Source: Streptomyces sp. NL15-2K
GTDB lineage: Bacteria; Actinomycetota; Actinomycetes; Streptomycetales; Streptomycetaceae
Direction of reading: 5' to 3'
Assembly (NCBI RefSeq): GCF_030551255.1
Contig: NZ_CP130630.1
Coordinates: 11,469,001 to 11,533,000, forward strand
Length of the DNA stretch: 64,000 bases
Positions 1 through 8,835 of this stretch are shown in pieces. Within the stretch, counting starts at the first letter, position 1; each line of letters starts with the position of its first letter. A program made the translations under genes and the position numbers. The notes under the pieces were generated by a model. The model worked only from the letters and a program-made list of their open reading frames with translations. It had not been told where the DNA came from and did no database searches.

Positions 1-676
1 GCACCGGAGGGGCGATCTCCGGGGTGAAGCCGCCGTGCTCGCTCACCTGGAGGATCTGGTCGCGGCAGCCGTACTCCTCGTCGAAGTACGGCGCCACGAA
101 GCGCTCCTCCCGCAGCGCGGCGGCCGGTACCGACTCATGGGCGGCCGCCGGACCGGCTTCCGGCACCGCGAGGACGACCTCTTCCGTGAGCAGGACGGTC
201 GCGGTGACCCCGGGCGGGTAGGCGGGCCGCCAGCGCAGGAAGCCGACGTCGATGTCCCCCGCGGCCAGGGCCTCCAGCTGGGCCGGGGTCTCCAGCTCCC
301 GGACCCCCACGGTCAGGTCGCCGCCCGAGGCCGAACTGGCCAGGATGCCGGTCACGATCCCCGAGAAGGCGGCCGAGGCCACGTAGGCGATCTCGGCGTG
401 CCCCAGCTCCCCGCGTCCGGCCCGACGGCCCACGGCCTCCGCGCGGGAGACCTGGGCGAGTGTGCGCTCGGCCTCCGGCAGGAACAGCCGGCCCGCCCCG
501 GTCAGCGCCGGGCGGGCCCGGCGCCCGCGGTCGATCAGACGTACCCCGAGATGCGCCTCCAGCGCCCTGATCTGGGCACTGAGCGCGGAGGGTGCCAGAT
601 GCAGCCGGTCCGCCGCCCGCGCGAAGTGCAGCTCCTCGGCGACGACGACGAACGAGGCCAGCCAACGCAGCTCCAT
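1..676 (-). CDS. LysR-family transcriptional regulator, 3' end beyond window
   Basis: Reading from an ATG at 676 with a strong GGAGGGAGGA ribosome site gives 225 codons before the window edge. Residues 1-60 form a typical LysR winged helix (MELRWLASFVVVAEELHFAR, then a second helix with HLAPSALSAQIRALE). Residues from about 90 on fit the periplasmic-binding-like effector domain (DIDVGFLRWRPAYPP). LysR proteins are usually about 300 aa, so roughly the last 70 residues lie outside. It is divergent from a decayed flavin monooxygenase remnant, which may have been its original target. The effector is unknown. Confidence 0.85.
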   Translation of the reverse strand, partial: MELRWLASFVVVAEELHFARAADRLHLAPSALSAQIRALEAHLGVRLIDRGRRARPALTGAGRLFLPEAERTLAQVSRAEAVGRRAGRGELGHAEIAYVASAAFSGIVTGILASSASGGDLTVGVRELETPAQLEALAAGDIDVGFLRWRPAYPPGVTATVLLTEEVVLAVPEAGPAAAHESVPAAALREERFVAPYFDEEYGCRDQILQVSEHGGFTPEIAPPV

Positions 677-705
677 CGGCTCCTCCCTCCTGACGCATAG
701 GTGAG

Positions 706-719
706 TGCTAACGATAGCA
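706..719. promoter_or_regulatory. Inverted repeat TGCTA-ACGA-TAGCA, possible LysR operator
   Basis: Perfect 5-bp arms around a 4-bp spacer lie 30 bp upstream of the LysR start and just upstream of an AGGAGGG sequence on the plus strand. The position suits an autoregulatory or divergent LysR operator. Functional assignment is inferred from position only. Confidence 0.35.
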
Positions 720-776
720 AGGAGGGTCGGCTAATTCCCCCGGCGCTCGCCGCAACTTCGACCTGATCACCGGCCT

Positions 777-1063
777 GCGATCTTCGGCGCCGACGGCGAC
801 TTCCGGGCCGCGTCCACGGTGGCACCCATCGGCGTGGCGCGGCCCGACGGCGACGGCCATGTCGTCCTCGACGGCACCTGGCCGTACTCCTCCGGCGCCC
901 CCGTGAGCTGGCCGCCATCATGATCGGCACCACGTACGCCGCCGCCGACGAGGTACGCCCAGGTCAGCCCCATGTGGGCGCGAGCATGGCGGAGCCGCCG
1001 GCTCGCCGGGTCGGCGGCGACCGCCTGGGCCTGCCGTCGGACCACATCCCGTTGATCCCCTGA
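777..1063 (+). pseudogene. Remnant of a flavin-dependent monooxygenase / acyl-CoA dehydrogenase-like gene
   Basis: No intact ORF covers this stretch, but two plus-strand frames read like one family. The first gives FGADGDFRAASTVAPIGVAR and then DGTWPYSSGA, which resembles the mid-barrel region of HsaA/HpaB-type group D flavin monooxygenases (typically a G-x-W-x-x-x-S-G motif). After a frameshift near 900 the other frame gives ELAAIMIGTTYAAADEVRPG up to a stop at 1061. The start, the N-terminal half and the C-terminus are missing. It diverges from the LysR gene, so this looks like the eroded target of that regulator. Confidence 0.55.
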
Positions 1064-1227
1064 ACGGCATACGGTCCCCTCACCTGCACCTGATCCCTTG
1101 AACCGCGCGTGAACGCCTGAATCCCACAGGATTGCTCCGGCCGAGGTCGGGTACGCGAGCAGGACCGCGCCCGAGGCGATCTTGTCCCGGGCGGGCCGTC
1201 AGACCGCCGCTACCAGGGGATTCAGCC

Positions 1228-1629
1228 ATGGACACACCCGCTTACGACAACCCCGTCACACCGGCCCGGCGGGCGCTGGACGCGCTGGCCGAGAACACCG
1301 AGGACCAGACCGCGCTGGCCACACTGGCGAGCAGCGAGGTTCTCGTGCCGGTGCCCGACGACGCCGGTCAGGAGGAGGCCAGCGACCCCGGCACGGTGGC
1401 GCTGCCCGTCCTGGAACAGGCGGACGGCGCTCCGGTGGTGCCCGTGTTCACCTCGGAGCCCGAGATGGCCGACCTGCTCCCGTACGTCTCCCGCTACCGC
1501 CTGGTGCCGCTGGCCGCGCTCGCCGCGCAGTGGCCGGCGGACGAGCTGTCGCTGACCATCGACGCCAGCTCTGCCCACCCGCTGACACTCACGTCCGAGG
1601 GGGTCCGCACACTTCTGGCGAGGTCGTAG
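1228..1629 (+). CDS. SseB-family protein
   Basis: The product has 133 aa from an ATG preceded by AGGGGA. It begins MDTPAYDNPVTPARRALDAL and contains the hallmarks of the SseB N-terminal domain: a short helix, the segment SSEVLVPV, then VALPVLEQADGAPVVPVFTSEPEM. That domain is a small alpha/beta fold widespread in streptomycetes as a stand-alone protein of unknown biochemical role. It stands alone on the plus strand, converging with the end of the sulfur operon about 13 bp downstream of its stop. An in-frame upstream extension is unlikely because it lacks the family pattern. Confidence 0.75.
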   Translation: MDTPAYDNPVTPARRALDALAENTEDQTALATLASSEVLVPVPDDAGQEEASDPGTVALPVLEQADGAPVVPVFTSEPEMADLLPYVSRYRLVPLAALAAQWPADELSLTIDASSAHPLTLTSEGVRTLLARS

Positions 1630-1642
1630 GGCTCAGTCGGCC

Positions 1643-3049
1643 TCACAGGCCCTTTCCGGGATTGAGGATCCCCTGGGGATCGAACGCCTGCTTGATCCGC
1701 CGCTGGAGCCCGTGGGCGGCGGGTCCCAGTTCCTCGGCGACCCACTGCCGCTTGAGCACGCCCACCCCGTGCTCGCCGGTCAGTGTGCCGCCGAGCCGCA
1801 GGGCCAGCGCGAAGATCTCGCCCGCCGCCTCCCACGCGGCCTCCGGCAGGTCGTCGTGGGACGGATCCACCACGATGATCGGGTGCAGGTTGCCGTCCGC
1901 CGCGTGCGCGAGCGTGAACACGAGCACGTCGTGGCGCGCGGAGATCGCCCGGATCTCGCGCACCGCCTCCGCCAGGCGGGAGCGCGGGACCGCGATGTCT
2001 TCGATGAGCGGGCGGCCGAGCCGTTCCAGTGCGGGCAGCGCCAGGCGGCGGGCGGCCAGCAGGGCCTCGGCCTCGGCGGGATCCTCCGTCGTGTCCACCG
2101 TGGTGGCCAGAGGTGCGAGCAGCCGGGCGACCGCCGCCGCCTCGGCCGCCGCGCCCGCACCGTCGCACTGCACCACCAGCAGCGCCGCGCCCCGTTCCCG
2201 CAGCGCCGGGTCGATGGCGTGCAGCACGGGCCCGTCGACGAGTTCCGCCAGCGCGGGTTCGACCCCGGCACGGGCCAGGGCGTACGACGCTTCGGCCGCC
2301 GCCTCGAAGGACGGGAAGTACGCGGCGAGCGTGGCCGTCGCCACCGGCACGGGGCGCAGCCGCAGTGTCGCCGAGGTGATGACCGCGAGGGTGCCCTCCG
2401 AGCCGGTGAGCAGCGCGGTCAGGTCGTAGCCGGTGACGCCCTTGACCGTACGGCGGCCCGTGCGCACCACCGCGCCGTCCGCCAGTACCGCCTCCAGTCC
2501 CAGCACGCTGTCCCGGGTCACCCCGTACTTCGCGCAGCGCAGTCCGCCCGCGTTGGTCGCGATGTTCCCGCCGATCGTGGACACGGCCGCGCTCGCCGGG
2601 TCGGGCGCGTACCGCAGGCCGTACGCGCCCGCCGCCCGGTCCAGCTCGGCGGTGATCACACCCGGTTCGACGACGGCGAGCTGGTCGTCGGGTGACAGCT
2701 CGAGGACGCGGTTCATGCCCGACAGGTCCAGGACCAGGGAGCCCTCGGGCGCGGTGGCCCCGCCCGACAGACCGGTGCCCGCGCCGCGCGGCACCACCGG
2801 CACGCGCAGCGCGTGCGCGTGCCGGAGCGTGACCGTCACGTCCTCCGTCCGCCGGGCGTGCACCACGGCCAGCGGTTCGCCGGCGGGCCGGGTGCCGGAG
2901 CGGTCGGTGGCGTGTGCGGTGAGCACTGCCGGGTCGGTGGTCAACCGGTCGGGCGGCAGATCGCGGGCGAGCAGGCCGAGGAGGCGGGCGGGCGCGGTCG
3001 TTTCCGGGGCGGCGGTCACGGGTTCAGTGGTCACGGATTCAGTGGTCAC
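1643..3049 (-). CDS. FAD-linked oxidase, GlcD/D-lactate dehydrogenase type
   Basis: The product has 468 aa and is the last gene of the sulfur operon. It has a PCMH-type FAD domain (VPRGAGTGLSGG near residue 90, GGNIATNAGGLRCAKYG near 155) and a C-terminal FAD-oxidase domain with HAADGNLHP and GEHGVGVLK near the end. Such enzymes oxidise 2-hydroxy acids to 2-oxo acids. I infer it oxidises the carbon skeleton left after desulfonation. The GTG at 3049 overlaps the stop of the upstream gene as GTGA. Two further in-frame GTGs (3034, 3019) sit in a 15-bp repeat just downstream and could also initiate. Confidence 0.88.
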   Translation of the reverse strand: MTTESVTTEPVTAAPETTAPARLLGLLARDLPPDRLTTDPAVLTAHATDRSGTRPAGEPLAVVHARRTEDVTVTLRHAHALRVPVVPRGAGTGLSGGATAPEGSLVLDLSGMNRVLELSPDDQLAVVEPGVITAELDRAAGAYGLRYAPDPASAAVSTIGGNIATNAGGLRCAKYGVTRDSVLGLEAVLADGAVVRTGRRTVKGVTGYDLTALLTGSEGTLAVITSATLRLRPVPVATATLAAYFPSFEAAAEASYALARAGVEPALAELVDGPVLHAIDPALRERGAALLVVQCDGAGAAAEAAAVARLLAPLATTVDTTEDPAEAEALLAARRLALPALERLGRPLIEDIAVPRSRLAEAVREIRAISARHDVLVFTLAHAADGNLHPIIVVDPSHDDLPEAAWEAAGEIFALALRLGGTLTGEHGVGVLKRQWVAEELGPAAHGLQRRIKQAFDPQGILNPGKGL

Positions 3050-4152
3050 GGGTTCAGTGCCTTCGTTCCGACGGCGAGCAGAGAGACGTCCTCCTGGGGT
3101 GCGTGCACGGGCGCGCACTGGATGTCCCGGAAGTGCCGCTCCAGCGGGTTGCCCCGGTCCAGCCCCGGGTTCCCCAACAGCCGTACGGCAAGCTCCACTG
3201 CCCGTACGCCGTGCCGGTCGGCCAGCACGCGGGTGCCCAGGGCCTGTTCGGGCGTGTACGAGGTGTCGCCGGCGTCGAGCTTCGCGCAGCCGTCGAACAC
3301 CAGCTGTCCGGCGGCCGTGAGCAGCACCTCGATCTCCCCGGCCGTTCGCCGGAAGCGCTCCGTACGGGCCACCGGGTGTCCCAGGTTGGCGGGCACGCGC
3401 GCGTGGGCGAAGGTGTGGAAGAACGCCTGCGCGGCGCGGGCGACGCCCAAGTAGAGGGCGGCGAGCGGGAGATGGAGGGCAGCGCCCGCCCGGTTGTCCT
3501 GTTCGGCGGCCGGTCCGTACGGGCCGATGCCGATGACGTGCTCGTACGGCACCTCCACCGCCCGGAACGTCACCTCGTGGCTGCCGCTGGCGCGCAGCCT
3601 CAACTGGTCCCAGCGGCCCGTGATCTCGATGCCGGGCGAGCCGCCGGGCACCAGGAACGTGCCGACGCGTGGCTCCGGCTCGTCGGTGCTCGCCCACACC
3701 AGGAACCAGTCCAGTCCCTCGGCCCCGGTCACGAACCGCTTGGTGCCGCTGACCTCCCAGCCGTCGGCCGTGCGCCGCGCCCGGGTGGCGGGCAGCCCGC
3801 CCCGCGCGGGGGAGCCCAGATCGGGCTCCACACGCGCGTGGTTGACGAGCACGGGACGCTCGAACGACTCCTTGACCACGCGCGCGTACAGCTCCTCGGG
3901 CCAGTGCGGCTCCGCCGCCTGCCGGGCATGCGCGGTCAGCGTCATCGCCGTGATCAGGGCGACGGACGGGTCGGCCCGGCCCAGCGAGTGCAGGATGCGG
4001 GCGCTCTCCTCGACCCCGGCTTCCCGGCCGCCGTACCGCCGCCCGATGGTCGCGGTGAGCAGTCCCGCCTCGTGCGCGATCCGGAGGGACTCGGTGGGAA
4101 AGGCCGCCGAACGGTCGTACTCGGCGGCGAGTTCGGCGATGCGCTCGGTCAC
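3046..4152 (-). CDS. Acyl-CoA dehydrogenase-like flavoprotein of the sulfur operon
   Basis: The product has 368 aa starting at a GTG that overlaps the upstream lipoprotein stop (GTGA). It has the three-part acyl-CoA dehydrogenase layout: an N-terminal helical domain, a middle beta domain (GWEVSGTKRFVTGAEGLDWF), and a C-terminal helical bundle. Members placed in sulfur-starvation operons (SfnB and DszC relatives) usually act as FMNH2-dependent monooxygenases or desulfurisation enzymes instead of beta-oxidation dehydrogenases. I infer that role from its position between a sulfonate-type binding protein and a hydroxy-acid oxidase. The exact substrate cannot be read. Confidence 0.82.
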   Translation of the reverse strand: MTERIAELAAEYDRSAAFPTESLRIAHEAGLLTATIGRRYGGREAGVEESARILHSLGRADPSVALITAMTLTAHARQAAEPHWPEELYARVVKESFERPVLVNHARVEPDLGSPARGGLPATRARRTADGWEVSGTKRFVTGAEGLDWFLVWASTDEPEPRVGTFLVPGGSPGIEITGRWDQLRLRASGSHEVTFRAVEVPYEHVIGIGPYGPAAEQDNRAGAALHLPLAALYLGVARAAQAFFHTFAHARVPANLGHPVARTERFRRTAGEIEVLLTAAGQLVFDGCAKLDAGDTSYTPEQALGTRVLADRHGVRAVELAVRLLGNPGLDRGNPLERHFRDIQCAPVHAPQEDVSLLAVGTKALNP

Positions 4153-5144
4153 AGGGCCTTCTTCAGGTCGGCGTTCAGTTCGGTGGTCCAGAACGACTTC
4201 ACGTCCAAGTGCTCCTTCAGCGCCCCGAGTTCGCTGAAGGCGTCGGCGACCTTCTGCTGCGAGGCGACGGCGTCGTCGCCGACCGTCCTCGCCTGCGTGG
4301 GGCGTTGGGCCTGGGCGTCGACGAGGTCCTTGCGGGCCTGGGCGAGCGGCTGGTGGGTGGCGTCGGCGGTGATCCGGGCGAAGCCTTCCTCGCGCCCGTC
4401 GCGGACGTAGGCGTACGCCTTGGTGATCCGCGCGATCAGATCGGCCGCTGCCGCCTTCTGCCAGGAACTCTCCAGCACGCTGTCCCGCGCGGACCAGAGG
4501 AAGTTGCCGGACAGGATGTCCTTGCCCGAGCCGACCGTGCGGGCGCCCTGCTGGTGCGCGGTGATGATCGACGTCCCGTACGAGGCGAAGGCGTCGATGC
4601 CGCCGCCGTTGAGGGCCGCCAGACCGTCGTTCGGCAGCAGCGGCTTGGCGTCGACGTCGGACCACTTCAGGCCCGCCTGCCTCAGCAACTCGTACAGGAA
4701 GTAGTGGGCGGTGGTGTTCTGGACGTAGCCGACCTTCTTGCCCTTCAGACCGGCGATGTCGCGCACCTTGGAAGCCTTGGGGACGACGACCTCCTGGTTG
4801 AGGGTGGCCCCACGCTGCACGGCGGCCACCTTGAAGTTCGGTTCGCCGTCGGCGGCGGCGAAGACCGGCGGGATCTCACTGGAGGAGGCGAGGTCCAGGG
4901 CTCCGGCGCGGATCGCCTGGAGCTGCTGGTCACCGCCCTGGAACTGGCTCCACTCGACCTTGTACGGGGTGTCGTCGAGGTGGGCGTACTTCAGCACCGC
5001 CTCCTCGGCCTTCCAGCCGGTGGCGCCGACTCTGAGGGTGACGGAGGGGGACTCGGCCTGCGCCTCGTTCCCGCAGGCCGCCGCGAAGGGCAGAAGCAGG
5101 ACGAGGGCGGCGGCGGACGTGCGCAGGGTGCGGCGGAACAACAC
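4149..5144 (-). CDS. Sulfonate/taurine-type ABC substrate-binding lipoprotein (second copy)
   Basis: The product has 331 aa from GTG 5144 with GGAG upstream, and a lipoprotein signal ending LLPFAAAC at about residue 23. The mature part matches the SsuA/TauA/NrtA binding fold (VTLRVGATGWKAEEAVLKYA, GGIDAFASYGTSIITAHQQG). The operon has a second binding protein (6276-7241) but only one permease and one ATPase, so both probably feed one transporter with different ligands. Its stop overlaps the next start by 4 bp. Confidence 0.88.
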   Translation of the reverse strand: MLFRRTLRTSAAALVLLLPFAAACGNEAQAESPSVTLRVGATGWKAEEAVLKYAHLDDTPYKVEWSQFQGGDQQLQAIRAGALDLASSSEIPPVFAAADGEPNFKVAAVQRGATLNQEVVVPKASKVRDIAGLKGKKVGYVQNTTAHYFLYELLRQAGLKWSDVDAKPLLPNDGLAALNGGGIDAFASYGTSIITAHQQGARTVGSGKDILSGNFLWSARDSVLESSWQKAAAADLIARITKAYAYVRDGREEGFARITADATHQPLAQARKDLVDAQAQRPTQARTVGDDAVASQQKVADAFSELGALKEHLDVKSFWTTELNADLKKAL

Positions 5145-5154
5145 GGGATCTCCA

Positions 5155-6252
5155 TCAGGCGGCGTGGGTCGTGGCGCGGTGGGCGAGTTCCTGCCGGACG
5201 AGCGGCAGGACGTACCGGGCGTAGTCGATCGCGTCGTTGAGCGGGTCGTAGCCGCGGATCGACAGCAGGTCGCAGCCGATGTCGACGTAGTCGAGGAGGG
5301 CCTTGGCCACCGTCTCGGGGGAGCCGACCAGCGCGGTCGAGGCACCGGCCGCGTTGGTGGCGACCGCGGGGGCGGTCCACAGGCAGCGGTCATGGACCTC
5401 GCCGCGCTCGGCGATGTCGAGCAGCCGCTGCGAGCCGACGTTGGCGGGGCGCCCGGTGGTGCGGTAGTGGCGCAGCAGCTCGGTGTTGCGCGCCTGGTCC
5501 TCGATCACGCCCAGCGTGCGGTGCGCCTTCTCCCAGGCCAGCTCGTCGGTGGGCGCGATGATCGGGCGGAAGGACACCCAGATACGGGGGTGAGGGCGCC
5601 CGGCGGCCGCCGCGACCGCGTTCACGGCGGCGATCTGCTCGGCCGTCTCCTTCAGCGGCTCGCCCCACAACCCGAAGATGTCGCCCTGCTGACCGCCGAC
5701 CCGGTAGGCGTCCTGCGACGAACCGCCCACCGAGATGGGGATCAGCCCCCGCACCGGCTTCACGTCGGAGTAGTAACCCTCGAACCGGAAGTACTTGCCC
5801 TCGTGCGACACCGGCCCCTCGGCCTGCCACACCTGCCTCAGGATCCGGATGTATTCGTCCGAACGCTCGTACCGCTCCGCCTTGTCGAGATAGTCGCCCT
5901 CCCGGCGCTGCTCCTCGTCGCTGCCGCCCGAGATGATGTGCACCGTCAGCCGGCCGTCGCTGATCCGGTCCAGGGTGGCGAGGGCACGTGCCGCGTGCGT
6001 GGGGAAGACCACGCCCGGCCGGTGGGCCAGGATCGGGCGGATCCGTTCGGTGTGGGTGGCGACGAACTGGGCGACCTGGAAGGCGTCCGGCGAGGCCGAG
6101 TGGTAGGCCACCAGAGTGTGGTCGAAACCCCCGTCGTCCAGCGCGCGAGCGTACTTGCGCAGGTGGTCGCGGTCGAAGCCGGTACGGCTCGCGGCGGCCG
6201 GCCCCGACGCTCCCGTGTCCGTGTGGACGGCGCTGATGAATTCGACAGGCAT
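5155..6252 (-). CDS. LLM-class flavin-dependent monooxygenase, SsuD-like alkanesulfonate monooxygenase
   Basis: The product has 365 aa, close to the 381 aa of E. coli SsuD. The start MPVEFISAVHTDTG at 6252 has a GGGAG ribosome site 7 bp upstream. Family features include AVHTDTGASGP at the N-terminus, HRPGVVFPTHAARALATLD, and SDGRLTVHIISGGSDEEQRREGD. SsuD enzymes use FMNH2 and oxygen to cleave C-S bonds, releasing sulfite and an aldehyde. No SsuE-type FMN reductase lies in this operon, so reduced flavin must come from elsewhere. It sits between two binding-protein genes. Confidence 0.88.
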   Translation of the reverse strand: MPVEFISAVHTDTGASGPAAASRTGFDRDHLRKYARALDDGGFDHTLVAYHSASPDAFQVAQFVATHTERIRPILAHRPGVVFPTHAARALATLDRISDGRLTVHIISGGSDEEQRREGDYLDKAERYERSDEYIRILRQVWQAEGPVSHEGKYFRFEGYYSDVKPVRGLIPISVGGSSQDAYRVGGQQGDIFGLWGEPLKETAEQIAAVNAVAAAAGRPHPRIWVSFRPIIAPTDELAWEKAHRTLGVIEDQARNTELLRHYRTTGRPANVGSQRLLDIAERGEVHDRCLWTAPAVATNAAGASTALVGSPETVAKALLDYVDIGCDLLSIRGYDPLNDAIDYARYVLPLVRQELAHRATTHAA

Positions 6253-6275
6253 GAACAACTCCCGCGTCTTAAAGG

Positions 6276-7241
6276 TCACTTGAGAAGAGACGTGTCGGCC
6301 GACTCCGCCACGTCGACGTTCGGCTCCAGCACACCGATCCCGTTCATGAGGTCGGCCACGCCCTGGACGGTCCTGTTCACGTCGGCCGTGATCGGCAGGG
6401 CCTCGCCGTACGCGGCGGAGGCCAGCGTCTTCGCCACGGAGGCGTCGGCTCCGTTGCGCTGTTCGATGGCCTCGGCATAGGCGTCCTGGTGGGTGGTCGT
6501 CCACTTCAGGGCCGTACCGAGGCGCTTGAGGAAGTCGGCGAGCGCGGCCTTCTTCGACGAGTCGGCGAGGACCTTGTCGGACGCGCCGATGAAGCCGTAC
6601 CCGCTGACCCGGCCGCCGGCCCCGTCGACGAGCAGCTTGCCTCCCTGTTCCAGGCCGACGGCCTGGTAGACACCGAAGGTCGCCCAGGCCTTGATCTTCC
6701 CGGAGGCGAAGGCGGCCTGCGCGTCGGTCGGCAGCAGGTACTGCACCCGCACGTCCGGGTAGTCGAGGCCGTTCTGCCGGAGCACGTTGGCCAGCAGATA
6801 CTCGGAGATGCTGCCCTTCGCCGAGGACACGACGACCTTCTGGCCCTTGAGGTCCTTGACGCTGTCGATGCCGGAGTCCTTGCCGACGATGATGCCGACA
6901 TGCCGGCCGTCGTTCTTCAGCGCGGCCACGTTCTTGAACTCCACTCCGCCGCTGAGCGCCTGGAGCGCGGGCAGGTCCGCGGAGTACGCGGTGTCGGCGG
7001 CGCCCGCCTGCACGGCCTGGTAGAGCGGGGCCGCGCCCTCGAACTCGGCCCACTTCACCTTGTACTTCGCGCCCTTGAGGGCATCCGAGGCGGCGACGAT
7101 CGTCTGGAGGGTCCTGGCCTGGTCGCCGATGGTGAGCGTGACCTCTTTCGACGATGCCTGCGCCGAGGAGTCCGCACCGCAGGCGGTCAGCGCCAGCAGG
7201 GCGGTGACGCTCAGTGCGGCGGCTGCGAGTCGGCGTATCAC
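6276..7241 (-). CDS. Sulfonate-type ABC substrate-binding lipoprotein (first copy)
   Basis: The product has 321 aa from a GTG at 7241 that overlaps the ATPase stop, with GGAAGGAA as ribosome site. The signal peptide ends in the lipobox LLALTAC at about residue 21. The mature part has the SsuA-like pattern (VTLTIGDQARTLQTIVAASD, AAFASGKIKAWATFGVYQAV). It is more closely coupled to the ATPase and permease than the second copy, so it is likely the primary binding protein. The two lipoproteins differ clearly in sequence and are not a recent duplication. Confidence 0.88.
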   Translation of the reverse strand: MIRRLAAAALSVTALLALTACGADSSAQASSKEVTLTIGDQARTLQTIVAASDALKGAKYKVKWAEFEGAAPLYQAVQAGAADTAYSADLPALQALSGGVEFKNVAALKNDGRHVGIIVGKDSGIDSVKDLKGQKVVVSSAKGSISEYLLANVLRQNGLDYPDVRVQYLLPTDAQAAFASGKIKAWATFGVYQAVGLEQGGKLLVDGAGGRVSGYGFIGASDKVLADSSKKAALADFLKRLGTALKWTTTHQDAYAEAIEQRNGADASVAKTLASAAYGEALPITADVNRTVQGVADLMNGIGVLEPNVDVAESADTSLLK

Positions 7242-7963
7242 GAGGGGGTTCCTTCCAGGGTGCGGGTGACGCCGAGCCAGTTCAGGAGGCGGGCGCGCAG
7301 GGTGACGAACTCGGGGGCCGTGAGGTCGCGGGGGCGGGGCAGGTCGACGGTGAGCTCGTGGGCGATGCGGCCGCCGTCCATCACCAGGACACGGTCGGCG
7401 AGCAGCAGCGCCTCCTCCACGTCATGGGTGACCAGGAGGATCGCGCAGCCGTGCCGCTGCCACAGCTCGGCGACCAGCTGCTGCACCCGGCCCCGGGTGA
7501 GGGCGTCCAGGGCGCCGAACGGCTCGTCCAGCAGCAGTAGTTCGGGTTCGCGGACCAGGGCACGGGCCAGGGAGACACGCTGGGCCTGGCCGCCGGAGAG
7601 CGTCTTGGGCCAGACTCCCGCACGGTCCGCGATGCCGACCTCGTCGAGGGCCTTGTGCGCCAGCGCCCTGTCGGGCCGGCCCGGCAGCCCGAGGACGACG
7701 TTGCGCCACACCTTCAGCCAGGGCAGCAGCCGCGGCGACTGGAAGGCCGCACTGCGCCGTGCGGGCACGGTGACCTCGCCGCCGATCTGCTCGTCGAGCC
7801 CGGCGAGGATCCGCAGCAGGGTCGACTTGCCGCAGCCGCTGTGCCCGAGCAGGGCCACGAACTCGCCCGCGCGGATGTCGAGATCGAGGTCGTGCAGGAC
7901 GGTGTTGCCGTCGAAGGCCCGCGAAAGGCCCCTGGTTTCCACGCTGTTGGCCATGGCCGTCAT
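7238..7963 (-). CDS. ABC transporter ATP-binding protein, SsuB/TauB type
   Basis: The product has 241 aa with ATG 7963 overlapping the permease stop (ATGA). All ABC ATPase motifs are present: Walker A GHSGCGKST near residue 40, Q-loop FQSPRLLPWLKVWRNV, signature LSGGQAQRVSLARAL, Walker B LLLLDEPFGALDALTR, and the H-loop THDVEEALLLADRV. The LLPW pattern after the Q-loop is typical of nitrate/sulfonate/taurine ATPases. It energises the permease encoded immediately upstream. Confidence 0.93.
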   Translation of the reverse strand: MTAMANSVETRGLSRAFDGNTVLHDLDLDIRAGEFVALLGHSGCGKSTLLRILAGLDEQIGGEVTVPARRSAAFQSPRLLPWLKVWRNVVLGLPGRPDRALAHKALDEVGIADRAGVWPKTLSGGQAQRVSLARALVREPELLLLDEPFGALDALTRGRVQQLVAELWQRHGCAILLVTHDVEEALLLADRVLVMDGGRIAHELTVDLPRPRDLTAPEFVTLRARLLNWLGVTRTLEGTPS

Positions 7964-8835
7964 GCCTCGCCCTCGAAGTTGGCCCGCCAGGTCAGCAGGC
8001 GGCGCGAAAGGATCCGTACGGCGAAGTCGCAGGCGAGCCCGAGCAGGGCGTACACGACGAGGCACAGCACGATGACGTCCGTACGGAAGTACTGCTGGGC
8101 GTTGCTCATGAGGTAGCCGAGCCCCGCGTCCGCGTTGATCTGTTCGGCGAAGACCAGCGCCAGCCAGGCGGTGGACAGCGCGTACCTCAGCCCCACGAGT
8201 GCCCCGGGCAGCGCGCTCGGCAGGATCACGTACTTGATCAGCCCCAGCCGGCCGAGCCCCATCATCCGTGCGGCTTCGACGAGTTGGGTGTCGGTCGAGC
8301 GGATGCCGCCGTAGATGTTGAAGTACAGCGGATACGTCACGCCGAGCGCGACCAGCGCGATCTTCGGGGTCTCCTCGATGCCGAACCAGACGATGAACAG
8401 CGGGATCAGCCCCACCCAGGGGATCGCCCGGAACATGCCCATCGAGGAGTCGATGACGTCCTCGCCGAGCCGGAACAGCCCGGCCAGCAGGGACAGGCTC
8501 AGCGCGACGGTCGCGCCGATCAGGAAGCCGGTGGCGGCGCGGCGGCCCGACGCGGCGATGGCGTCGGGCAGTTCGCCGCTCTTCGTGAGCTCGACCGCCT
8601 GTTCCACGACGTCCACGGGGGAGGCCAGCACGGATTCCGGGAGGAGGCCGGTGGCCGAGGTAAGGAACCACAGCAGGACCAGGCCGACGGGGCCGGCGCA
8701 GCGGCGTACGGAGCGGGGGACGGTGAGGCGGCGCGCGGTCTTCGCCGTGCCGTGGAGGGTGACGCGGGCGGGCTGCGGCGTATCGGCCGCCTTCTGCTTC
8801 GGCAGGACGGCCGTGCCCAGGGGTTTTGTCGTCAT
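7960..8835 (-). CDS. ABC transporter permease, SsuC/TauC type
   Basis: The product has 291 aa with ATG 8835 overlapping the sulfurtransferase stop. After a cytoplasmic head of about 50 residues there are about six membrane segments. The BPD_transp_1 coupling motif reads EAARMMGLGRLGLIKYVILP, the EAA loop of this permease class. The segment FRAIPWVGLIPLFIVWFGI is characteristic of SsuC/TauC/NrtB proteins. It forms the membrane channel for the sulfonate importer with the ATPase and lipoproteins downstream. Confidence 0.92.
   Translation of the reverse strand: MTTKPLGTAVLPKQKAADTPQPARVTLHGTAKTARRLTVPRSVRRCAGPVGLVLLWFLTSATGLLPESVLASPVDVVEQAVELTKSGELPDAIAASGRRAATGFLIGATVALSLSLLAGLFRLGEDVIDSSMGMFRAIPWVGLIPLFIVWFGIEETPKIALVALGVTYPLYFNIYGGIRSTDTQLVEAARMMGLGRLGLIKYVILPSALPGALVGLRYALSTAWLALVFAEQINADAGLGYLMSNAQQYFRTDVIVLCLVVYALLGLACDFAVRILSRRLLTWRANFEGEA

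Noticed and set aside
135..698. Long minus-strand ORF overlapping the partial LysR gene in another frame
   Set aside because: It is an Arg/Gly/Pro-rich shadow frame typical of high-GC DNA. The LysR frame gives recognisable helix-turn-helix and effector-domain sequence.
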